This document shows positions 9,179 through 16,532 of a stretch of DNA of 64,000 bases, piece by piece. Position numbers and translations under genes: made by a program. A model generated the notes under the pieces. The model saw only the letters and a list, made by a program, of their open reading frames with translations. It did no database searches and was not told the origin of the DNA. This DNA is from JALNZF01 sp964447405. GTDB taxonomy: Bacteria > Nitrospirota > UBA9217. The stretch's first letter is position 1; the number at the start of each line of letters is the position of its first letter. The stretch lies in NCBI GenBank assembly GCA_964447405.1, contig CAYUSP010000004.1, positions 496,001 to 560,000 of the forward strand, in the 5' to 3' direction.

Positions 9179-9206
9179 TCCCATGCGTGCCCGCCCACGC
9201 ATGGGA
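9179..9206 (-). terminator. Strong hairpin downstream of the sigma factor gene
   Basis: TCCCATGCGTG and CACGCATGGGA form a perfect 11-bp stem around a 6-base loop, about 20 bases after the stop at 9228. The following minus-strand sequence (TAATCATATA) is only weakly T-rich, so this may be an imperfect intrinsic terminator or an mRNA-stabilising hairpin. Confidence 0.55.
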
Positions 9207-9227
9207 AGTCATCCGGCGCAGCCTCTT

Positions 9228-10208
9228 CTATAAGACATCGTCAAGGGTCAGGCGGCTGTTTAACGTCATCTGGCGTATCCGCCTGATCGCGTTTTTCTCA
9301 ATCTGCCTCACGCGTTCCCGCGTGATGCCGAACTGCCTGCCGATGCTGTTGAGGGTCAAGGGATTCTCCTGCTTTATGCCAAACCTCAATTCGAGAATTC
9401 GGCGCTCGGTTTCCGGAAGCTTTGCCACCCAGTCACCAATCTGTTTGCGGCGGCTTGCGTCACTCGCCATGTTCTCTGGGCTCGGAGTCTGGTCATCGAC
9501 AATCAGGTCCCGGAGCGTATCATCCCCTTCCGCACTGATGAATGCATCGAGTGAATAAATTTCGCGGGTCACCTGCGAGAGCGTACGGACCTTCTGCACG
9601 CTGATCTTCATCCGTTTCGCCGTTTCCTCGGGAAGCGGTTCGCGTCTCAGCTCCTGAGAAAGCGTCCTCACCGTGCGGGTGTACCGGTATGCATCCTCAG
9701 CTACATGCACCGGCAGGCGGATCATCCGTACCTGGTTGGAGATTGCCCGCTCGATAGCCTGGCGGATCCACCATACCGCGTAGGTGCTGAACTTGAAGCC
9801 CCGCTTGTAGTCGAATTTCTCCACCGCGCGTATCAGTCCGATATTGCCTTCTTCAATGATGTCCGGGAACGGCAGCCCCCGGTTGACATATCGCTTTCCT
9901 ATGGACACCACAAGCCGCAGGTTGGCCTCGATCATCCTGGCCCGTGCCTCCTTGTCTCCCCGGGCGATGCGCTTGGCAAGCGCCTGCTCTTCCTCAAACG
10001 TGAGGAGCGGCGTTTTCCTCATTTCCTTTAAGTACTGCTGAACAATGTCCGGTTCGAGGCTGGAGGGGCCGTCCTCCGCATTGCTGCCCGATCGAGTCCT
10101 TCTGACAACACCGGATGGCTGCTCCTCGTCCCCTTCTTCGCGCTCCTCATCCAGTTCATCTTCCACCGTATCGTTATCCATAAGCATGACATTGGTATCG
10201 TTTAACAT
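9228..10208 (-). CDS. RNA polymerase sigma-70 family factor (RpoS/RpoD-like)
   Basis: A 326-residue primary-type sigma factor. An acidic N-terminus (DELDEEREEGDEEQ) is followed by region 1.2 (DIVQQYLKEMRKTPLL), region 2 with NLRLVVSIGKRYVNRGLPF and the -10-recognition segment FSTYAVWWIRQAIERAI, region 3, and region 4 with ITRERVRQIEKNAIRRIR. The length and lack of the large RpoD non-conserved insert make it RpoS-like rather than the housekeeping RpoD. The ATG at 10208 is chosen because GGGAGG precedes it closely; the in-frame GTG at 10220 would overlap that site. It is monocistronic in appearance, with a hairpin downstream. The regulon cannot be read from the sequence. Confidence 0.9.
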   Translation of the reverse strand: MLNDTNVMLMDNDTVEDELDEEREEGDEEQPSGVVRRTRSGSNAEDGPSSLEPDIVQQYLKEMRKTPLLTFEEEQALAKRIARGDKEARARMIEANLRLVVSIGKRYVNRGLPFPDIIEEGNIGLIRAVEKFDYKRGFKFSTYAVWWIRQAIERAISNQVRMIRLPVHVAEDAYRYTRTVRTLSQELRREPLPEETAKRMKISVQKVRTLSQVTREIYSLDAFISAEGDDTLRDLIVDDQTPSPENMASDASRRKQIGDWVAKLPETERRILELRFGIKQENPLTLNSIGRQFGITRERVRQIEKNAIRRIRQMTLNSRLTLDDVL

Positions 10209-10411
10209 ATGTCCTCCCACTGTTGGATGCTGCTTTCATGCCTGACTGCCCAATGCACTGAGCAGAGTAACTCTATGATCATTGGAAGCAAGAGAAGTGC
10301 CACAATGGAGGGAAGGAAAGTATCAAGGAAAAACAGCCTGTTAGAAGGGCACCATGAGGTGTTTAAAGCTGGATATAGCCTGTTATGAGCAGCTCATTCT
10401 GACCTCATGGT

Positions 10412-11767
10412 TCATCGGAGATGGTAGTCCTTGATCTTGCGCTTGAGCGTGGAAAGGGATATACCGAGCGCCTTCGCAGTCTGGGTGAGATTGCCCTGGA
10501 ACCGGGCCAGGCTGCTCAGTATGTGCGCTTTCTCGGTCTCTTCCAGCGTCTTGACCGGGGCCAGTCCGCCCGGAGAAGCGGCAGCGTATTGAGTCCCGCC
10601 GGTCCCGGCAGTGATCAGGAGGGATGGCCTGATCTCCGGACCGCTTTGCAGAAACAGCGACCGTTCAAGGACATTGCGAAGTTCACGCACATTGCCCGGC
10701 CAGTCGTAATTCTGGAGTTTGGCGACTTCCGACTGCGCAAGTCCGACCTCACGGCCTTTTGAAAGGCTGTGCAGCAGGTACTCGCAGAGGCCGGGGATGT
10801 CTCCCGGCCGTTCGCGCAAAGGCGGAATATGGATCCGGACAACGCTCAGACGATAGTAGAGGTCTTTGCGAAAACTGACTCCGAGGACCTTTTCGATCTC
10901 GCTATTCGTGGCAGCGATGATGCGCACGCTCACGGGCTTGGTGGACGTGCTGCCGAGTCTGCGGATAACGCGGTCGTCGATGGCGGAGAGAAGCTTGCTC
11001 TGAAGGTGCAGAGGCATGTCTCCGATCTCATCCAGAAACAGGGTGCCCCCCTCGGCCATTTCGAACAGGCCCTTTTTCGCGGCTGCTGCACCGGTGAACG
11101 CGCCTTTTTCATAGCCGAAGAGCTCGGCTTCGATCAGCTGCTCGGGCAGGGCCGCGCAGTTGATGCTGATGAACGGGGCTTTTCCGCTGCCGCTGCTGTA
11201 GTGAATGGACTTGGCCACGAGATTTTTGCCGGTCCCTGTCTCGCCCGTGATCAGGACCGGCGCGTCGGTATGCGCGGCGGATGCCACCATGCGCGCAACC
11301 TCGGCCAGGCCGGCTCCCTGGCCCACCAGGACCGCATCCTGCCGCTCCTTTTCCTTTTCATAGCGGTGGACCTGCTCCACCTGCTCGAGATCCTGGGTCC
11401 TGAGCGCATTCGCCACGGATAGCTTGAGCTCTTCCGGATTCAGGGGTTTGGAGAGGTAGTCGTGGGCGCCGGCGCGTACGGCCTTGACTGCGTTCTCGAA
11501 AGAAGGAAAGGCGGTAATGAAAATGATCTTCGCGCGGTCGTTCCTCTCGATGATCGCCGGCGCCAGCGCATGCCCCTCACCATCGGGAAGCTTCTGGTCC
11601 AGCAGCACGACGTCGATGCGCTGTTCAGCGCAAATTTCCATGGCCGCGGCTGCTGTCGAAGCCGAGAGCACGTTGAGCCGGTCGCTTTCAAGAAAATCCT
11701 TCACCATACCGCAGAAGACCGTTTCATCGTCAATCACCAGCAGAGTCTTTTTATCATTCAACTGCAT
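10412..11767 (-). CDS. Sigma-54-dependent response regulator (NtrC family)
   Basis: A 451-residue protein with a receiver domain (D13-D14, phosphoacceptor D57, K in LSKPL), an AAA+ sigma-54 activator domain with Walker A GETGTGKN, the sigma-54 contact loop GAFTGA and Walker B TLFLDEIGD, then a Fis-type helix-turn-helix (NLTQTAKALGISLSTLKRKI). It activates sigma-54 promoters on phosphorylation. It overlaps the 3' end of the upstream sensor kinase gene by 14 bases, so the pair is almost certainly a two-component system. Target genes are not shown, but a sigma-54-like promoter lies upstream of the Cus operon. Confidence 0.93.
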   Translation of the reverse strand: MQLNDKKTLLVIDDETVFCGMVKDFLESDRLNVLSASTAAAAMEICAEQRIDVVLLDQKLPDGEGHALAPAIIERNDRAKIIFITAFPSFENAVKAVRAGAHDYLSKPLNPEELKLSVANALRTQDLEQVEQVHRYEKEKERQDAVLVGQGAGLAEVARMVASAAHTDAPVLITGETGTGKNLVAKSIHYSSGSGKAPFISINCAALPEQLIEAELFGYEKGAFTGAAAAKKGLFEMAEGGTLFLDEIGDMPLHLQSKLLSAIDDRVIRRLGSTSTKPVSVRIIAATNSEIEKVLGVSFRKDLYYRLSVVRIHIPPLRERPGDIPGLCEYLLHSLSKGREVGLAQSEVAKLQNYDWPGNVRELRNVLERSLFLQSGPEIRPSLLITAGTGGTQYAAASPGGLAPVKTLEETEKAHILSSLARFQGNLTQTAKALGISLSTLKRKIKDYHLR

Positions 11768-14700
11768 CAGGTACCTCCTGCAAATAAATCTCCACCGTGC
11801 TCCCCTCGCCCGGCTTGCTCACGATTTTGATGCCGCCATTCATGTTCGCTAGCATCTTTTTCACGATCACGAGGCCGAGCCCTGTTCCCCGTGGCTTTGA
11901 CGTAAAGAACGGCTTGAACAGATCCTTCTGCTGATCCGGGGTCATGCCTATGCCGTTGTCGGTAACGCGGATGACAACGGAATCGCCCTCGCGCGCCGCG
12001 CTGAGAAGAATGGTTGGCGCTGGTATTCCCTCCAGCGCGTCCGAGGCGTTCGTCATGATGTTCAAGAGAACCTGCTGCAGAGCGCGGGGATCAGCCTGGC
12101 ATTGCCTAACGTTCTGCATGACCTCCACCCTCAGGGCGATGCCTTTTGCCGTAAAGTCCTCATGAATAAGTTTCAAAAACCGCTCAAAAAAATCCTGTAT
12201 CTTCACGCTCTGGAGCTCCGGCGTTTCGTACATATTGAAATTGTTGAGACTCTTCAGAAGCTGTTCTACCCGGCCGATCTCGGACAGCGCCCGGTCCACA
12301 TATTCAGCCGTCTCGGCGCGGGAAAGCTGCTCCAGGCGGTACAGCAGTACCGTGAGCGCCATCTTGACCGAGTTGACCGGATTGCCGATCTCGTGCCTTA
12401 CGCCGGCGAAAACATAACCGATGTTGTTCATCAGGTTGACGGACCCGGCTATCGATTCCAGACGGAGTTTTTCCGTCACATCGCGATTCACGGAGATGTA
12501 ATTAATGACCGCGCCCGACTGGTCCCGGACCGGCGACACCGTGCATTCTTCATGGTACAGAGAACCGTCCTTTTTTCTGTTGATGACCAGTCCGCTCCAG
12601 AAGCCCTGCGTCACGATGGCATTCCTCATTGCGAAGAAGAATTCCTTGTCATGTTTTCCACTGTCCAGGATGTGCCGGTCGCGGCCTATAACTTCTTCCT
12701 GGGTGTAGCCGGTGATCCTTGCGAACGCTGGATTCACGTATTGAATGATTCCCCGGATGGGCTCCGTGATCACCACGGCGTCCGCGGTCGCCTCCACGGC
12801 CGCAGCCAGTCGTGCACGCGCCTCGGCGGCACGTTTTCTGCTGGTGACGTCGATCAGCGTGAAGACCAGTCCGCTTACCATTCCGTCAGGCTCCTTCACG
12901 GGAAGGAGGCTCCAATCCCAAAAAGTGAACTCGCTCTCCCCGATCCCTTCATACACAAAGGGCCGCTCAAAAGCGAACCGTGGTTCACCGGACTTGACCA
13001 CCTCACGAAAGACGTTCTTGAGTTCCTCATCAGGACAGAGGTCGAAATAGTTCTTTCCCGGGAAGTAGCCGGGGTCGCGGTTCTCAGCACGTGAATACGC
13101 ATGGTTTACACGTATGAAATTCAGGTCCCGGTCAAGGTAGGCGATGAGCATGTGGGTAGTTGAAAATATTCGCTCCAGCAGTTCACTCGTCTTTTGAAGG
13201 GAATCGTAGTTTTTCCGGAGCTCGTCCTCAATGCTGAATCGCAAAACGGCCTCACCGATGATCTGTGCAAGATGCTCGATGAATTCCGCATTTCGGAGTG
13301 ATACCATTCCCCTGCGTTCGTCGGCAAGGTGGATCACCCCGAGCACACGGTCACGGTGCCGGACTGGAACAACCGCAACGGTCATAAAGCCACTGCTGAT
13401 ACAAACGCCGCGGAATCGCTTCCGCTGGTCTTCGGAAAGGTTTTCCAGTAGCGCCTGGGAATCGTTAGTGAGGAATGACCCTTCGAGGGTCAGATACGGC
13501 AGATCCTGGGCTTCAGGTTTACCAAGTGCGACGCGGGTGCAGGCGCAGTGGTCCCGGCTGAGCGATAGCGTTCCTTCCGACGCAAGAAACGCTTCATTGA
13601 AGCCGATGCATGCCGCATAGGGAATCTGCCCGTTCTCGTCGGCGATCCTGATGCCGGCGTATCGGCACCCGCTCCAGGAGCGGAGAATCTCCACTGCCGC
13701 ATCGAGATATTCCTTTCGGTCCAGCTTTCGGGCGTACAGCGCAAGGAGTGCGTTCGTGACATCCGTGCGCTGGCTGTTCAGGGTGCGCTCGGTCACATCG
13801 TTGAGTGCGTAAACGAGGAAATCCACATTCCCTTGGCCGTCAAGAATAGGATACAGGAACAGATCCCAGTAGGTCGTTCCCCATTCAGGATGGTCGGGAA
13901 AGATAAACGGCCGGGCAAAGACTGAAAAAGGTTCTTTGGTCTTGACGACCTTCGCGAATTGTGTTTTCAGATCCTCGGAGGGGTAATCCACAAAATGGTT
14001 GTGACCCGAGAAATCCGATACATCGCGGCCGCAAGCCAGGGCATAGGCATCGTTTACGCGGATAAAATTGAATTCCCTGTCAAGGAACACCAGGGGCGTA
14101 ATCGAATGACGAAAGAACGCATTGATCGAACGTGACTGCTCGGCTAATGCCGCGGTCCGTTCTTCGACTCGGGTTTCAAGCTCCGCGTTCAACCTGCGCA
14201 GCGCTTCCTCTGCTTTTTTCTTTCCCGCAATGTCCCGTTGCAGAGCCTCTGCCATGGCATCAAAAGCCCGTGAGAACCGGCCAACCTCGTCGTTCGCTGT
14301 GGCAGTAACCCGGTAGCTGAGGTCTCCGGCGGCAACCGCTTCAGCGGCTTTCTGCAGTTTCCGCACTGGTACTGTAACGGCCTGCGCGATCGCCGCGGCA
14401 ATGATGACCGCGAGGACAACCATAACGCTGCCCACGAGAATGATGATGATCCTGAGCGTCCGGACAAAAGCGAAGGCCTCTGATGCGTCGATCTTGGTAA
14501 CGAGGCCCCAACGCTGGGATGGCAGGTAGCGCCACGCCGCGAGCACTTCCTCTCCGCGATAGTCAATGGTCACGCCGGAGCCGGTCATTCCCTGCACCGC
14601 CATCTGGGCCGCATGCGCTATTTGCTCGTGAAAGGGGGCCCGCTTCTTCATCTCCGCGTCCGGCACATGGTGCAGGGGGCTCAGGAAAAGAACGCTGTTC

Positions 14701-15359
14701 GCTTCCTTGCGCGCGATGAGCGATTCCCCGGTTTCTCCGAGGCCGGTCCGGTCATGGAGCATGTTGTAGATGGGCCGCATATCGAGTTCAAGAATGATTT
14801 CTCCGATGAATGCGCCATGGGAATCATTGATCGGAGCAATGCAGAACATGATCGGTCTGTTGCCGGCCTCCTTGCTTATTAATACATCGGTAAAGTGGAT
14901 TTCCGTTCGTGCGCGATCGAACACGATCATGAAATCCGCGGGAAGATCGGCGCTTATTCCGGTATGGGCGGGATTGCTTACATAGACAAGCTCTCCCCGG
15001 GCATTTACGACCATCACGTCGAGATACTCGGAGATGTCGACAAATGGCTTTATCGTCCGGGTCAGCTCTTTTGCGGTCTTCACATAGACCGGATGGCTGC
15101 GGCTCCGGCGATAGGCATTCAGAAGGGGAATATGCTCCCTGAAGCTGGGATTTGCCTGAGCGGACCTGATGTCGATCCTGCGCTCATTGAAATATGTTTC
15201 GATCCTGTCCTGCTTGAGGTCCGCAAGGGCATTCAATTGGGAAACGCGGACTTCCCGTAAGATGGATTCCGCGCGGGAAAAGACGATGGCGCCGAAGAGG
15301 GCTATCGGTATCAGGGTGAAAGCAGCCAGGAGAATGGTGAGTTTTGTCTTCAGGGACAT
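11754..15359 (-). CDS. Membrane sensor histidine kinase (Cache-HAMP-PAS-GAF-PAS-PAS-HisKA-HATPase)
   Basis: About 1201 residues. A first transmembrane segment (LTILLAAFTLIPIALFGAIV) and a second near residue 310 flank a periplasmic dCache-like sensor. These are followed by HAMP, a coiled coil, a PAS domain, a GAF domain with DHCACTRVALGK, two more PAS domains, the phosphoacceptor in GVRHEIGNPVNS, the N-box (LNIMTNASDAL), DNGIGM and GTGLGL. It should phosphorylate the overlapping NtrC-type regulator. The ATG at 15359 is chosen because it starts right before the first membrane segment; the ribosome site is weak and an upstream start at 15461 is possible. The ligand is unknown. Confidence 0.9.
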   Translation of the reverse strand: MSLKTKLTILLAAFTLIPIALFGAIVFSRAESILREVRVSQLNALADLKQDRIETYFNERRIDIRSAQANPSFREHIPLLNAYRRSRSHPVYVKTAKELTRTIKPFVDISEYLDVMVVNARGELVYVSNPAHTGISADLPADFMIVFDRARTEIHFTDVLISKEAGNRPIMFCIAPINDSHGAFIGEIILELDMRPIYNMLHDRTGLGETGESLIARKEANSVLFLSPLHHVPDAEMKKRAPFHEQIAHAAQMAVQGMTGSGVTIDYRGEEVLAAWRYLPSQRWGLVTKIDASEAFAFVRTLRIIIILVGSVMVVLAVIIAAAIAQAVTVPVRKLQKAAEAVAAGDLSYRVTATANDEVGRFSRAFDAMAEALQRDIAGKKKAEEALRRLNAELETRVEERTAALAEQSRSINAFFRHSITPLVFLDREFNFIRVNDAYALACGRDVSDFSGHNHFVDYPSEDLKTQFAKVVKTKEPFSVFARPFIFPDHPEWGTTYWDLFLYPILDGQGNVDFLVYALNDVTERTLNSQRTDVTNALLALYARKLDRKEYLDAAVEILRSWSGCRYAGIRIADENGQIPYAACIGFNEAFLASEGTLSLSRDHCACTRVALGKPEAQDLPYLTLEGSFLTNDSQALLENLSEDQRKRFRGVCISSGFMTVAVVPVRHRDRVLGVIHLADERRGMVSLRNAEFIEHLAQIIGEAVLRFSIEDELRKNYDSLQKTSELLERIFSTTHMLIAYLDRDLNFIRVNHAYSRAENRDPGYFPGKNYFDLCPDEELKNVFREVVKSGEPRFAFERPFVYEGIGESEFTFWDWSLLPVKEPDGMVSGLVFTLIDVTSRKRAAEARARLAAAVEATADAVVITEPIRGIIQYVNPAFARITGYTQEEVIGRDRHILDSGKHDKEFFFAMRNAIVTQGFWSGLVINRKKDGSLYHEECTVSPVRDQSGAVINYISVNRDVTEKLRLESIAGSVNLMNNIGYVFAGVRHEIGNPVNSVKMALTVLLYRLEQLSRAETAEYVDRALSEIGRVEQLLKSLNNFNMYETPELQSVKIQDFFERFLKLIHEDFTAKGIALRVEVMQNVRQCQADPRALQQVLLNIMTNASDALEGIPAPTILLSAAREGDSVVIRVTDNGIGMTPDQQKDLFKPFFTSKPRGTGLGLVIVKKMLANMNGGIKIVSKPGEGSTVEIYLQEVPDAVE

Positions 15360-15550
15360 GGCATGACGCTTTCTGAGCACGGACAATCGATGACCCCGAA
15401 ACCGGACCGGCCCTGCAGGTAGGGGTTCCAATGAAGTGCATAAAGAGAATCCCCTGATCATCAGGAGAAAAGAAAGCGGGATTATAATGTCAGGAAACAG
15501 ATACCGGTCGTCTCCGGCAGCCGCAGGCCCTTCATGCTGCCCGGATAAAT

Positions 15551-15587
15551 TAAAAGAAAAAACCCCCGGAAATTGCCGTTCCGGGGG
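15551..15587 (-). terminator. Rho-independent terminator after the zinc-ribbon/lysine-rich gene
   Basis: Minus strand: CCCCCGGAA and TTCCGGGGG form a 9-bp stem with a CGGCAA loop, followed directly by TTTTTTCTTTT. This is a textbook intrinsic terminator 22 bases after the stop at 15609. Confidence 0.93.
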
Positions 15588-15608
15588 CTGCTGTTTCTTA
15601 ACCTCGCC

Positions 15609-15953
15609 CTATTTTCTTTTTTTAGCTGACTTCTTTGCAGCTTTCTTTTTAGTTGCCTTCTTTTTGGTTGCAACTTTTTTCTTTACTGCCTTTTTCGCTG
15701 CTTTCTTTGCCGGCTTCTTCGCGGCTTTTTTCACTGCTTTTTTCACTGCTTTTTTCGCCGGTTTCTTAGCTGCTTTTTTCTTGGCCGGCTTTTTCTTCAC
15801 AGCAGGTGCGTTGATCGCCAGGGGGGCATTCACTTGTGTTGCCTCGAGGCCGCAACAGTACACTGGCTCCTCGTATACCTCGCCGGTCCGGGTTACATGG
15901 ATCTGTCTGCCGCATACCCTGCAATCATACTGCACGATCTTCTCAATACCCAT
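15609..15953 (-). CDS. Zinc-ribbon-like protein with a histone-H1-like lysine/alanine tail
   Basis: A 114-residue protein. Residues 1-40 hold CRVCGRQ and YCCGLEA, a four-Cys arrangement that looks like a small zinc ribbon. From about residue 50 to the end it is almost entirely Lys/Ala/Pro (KKKPAKKKAAKKPAKKAVKK and so on), like the tails of bacterial histone H1-like and AlgP proteins that bind DNA non-specifically. The gene has its own promoter (16077-16105) and a strong terminator, so it is an independent unit. A nucleoid- or RNA-binding role is inferred. The combination of a Cys4 head with an H1-like tail is uncommon. Confidence 0.8.
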   Translation of the reverse strand: MGIEKIVQYDCRVCGRQIHVTRTGEVYEEPVYCCGLEATQVNAPLAINAPAVKKKPAKKKAAKKPAKKAVKKAVKKAAKKPAKKAAKKAVKKKVATKKKATKKKAAKKSAKKRK

Positions 15954-16076
15954 ATGCTTTCCCCTCCTTTAGAGTTATGCCGATAACCCGTTTTCAACAG
16001 GTTGACCTGCCATGCCCGGCAGCGCAATGTTCCCCGTGCGTGATAGAGCTCCTATGCACGGCGCCGCTTTTTTATT

Positions 16077-16105
16077 AATGTAGAAGCATCCATAATAAAT
16101 GTCAA
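16077..16105 (-). promoter_or_regulatory. Sigma-70-type promoter for the zinc-ribbon/lysine-rich gene
   Basis: Minus strand TTGACA (16100-16105), a 17-base spacer, then TACATT (16077-16082). It lies directly after the stop of the small gene at 16127 and about 125 bases before the ATG at 15953, implying a leader of roughly 115 nt. Confidence 0.65.
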
Positions 16106-16126
16106 GTTTTTTGTGAATAAACGTGA

Positions 16127-16318
16127 CTAACACCACAGCCGGGGTTGTTTCTTGTTCGCATTGACCATTGCGGTCTTCCGCTGATCAGCCTGTTTGAGCT
16201 GCCAGATCTGCTCCATGCCCTCGATGGCAGCGGTCAGTGCTTCGTCCGAGACCTTTCCATCCCAGTTCCGGGACTCCGCAAGCCGGTAAAGTTCCAGGAT
16301 CACCTCGTCAAGAGTCAT
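16127..16318 (-). CDS. Small conserved-looking hypothetical protein
   Basis: A 63-residue protein (MTLDEVILELYRLAESRNWD...) with a predicted amphipathic helical N-terminal half and a basic C-terminus (NANKKQPRLWC). I do not recognise the family. The ATG at 16318 has AAGGAGA five bases upstream, which supports translation and is the reason for this start. It lies between the nrdJ terminator and the promoter of the lysine-rich protein, in the same orientation as both. No signal peptide or metal motif is visible. Confidence 0.6.
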   Translation of the reverse strand: MTLDEVILELYRLAESRNWDGKVSDEALTAAIEGMEQIWQLKQADQRKTAMVNANKKQPRLWC

Positions 16319-16382
16319 ACAATCTCCTTTCAATTCAGACTGTTATAGGTTGCAAAGGCGTCCTGATTTCGGTCTGTAGACA

Positions 16383-16411
16383 ATAAAAAAACCGGAAAAA
16401 CGCTTCCGGTT
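16383..16411 (-). terminator. Rho-independent terminator downstream of nrdJ
   Basis: Minus strand AACCGGAA and TTCCGGTT form an 8-bp stem with a 6-base loop (GCGTTT), followed by TTTTTTATT. It lies about 120 bases after the nrdJ stop at 16533 and before the small gene starting at 16318. Confidence 0.85.
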
Positions 16412-16532
16412 GCTGCGATGCGGCTATTCTTCAACACCGTTGCTGAAAATCGTTGTTCGTTTCAAACGGCCTCCATGCACAGCAGAAGATTCAATGCTGA
16501 TCATTGCGTGATACATATCTTGGAATCGAAAC

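Noticed and set aside
10386..10398. ATGAGCAGCTCAT palindrome after the NtrC-type regulator
   Set aside because: The stem is only five bases and no T run follows, so it does not support a terminator or operator call.
15436..15972. A 178-codon plus-strand frame rich in Phe/Ala (AAFFAAFFAGFF)
   Set aside because: It is the complement of the Lys/Ala repeat of the lysine-rich gene; it has no ribosome site and crosses the other gene's terminator.
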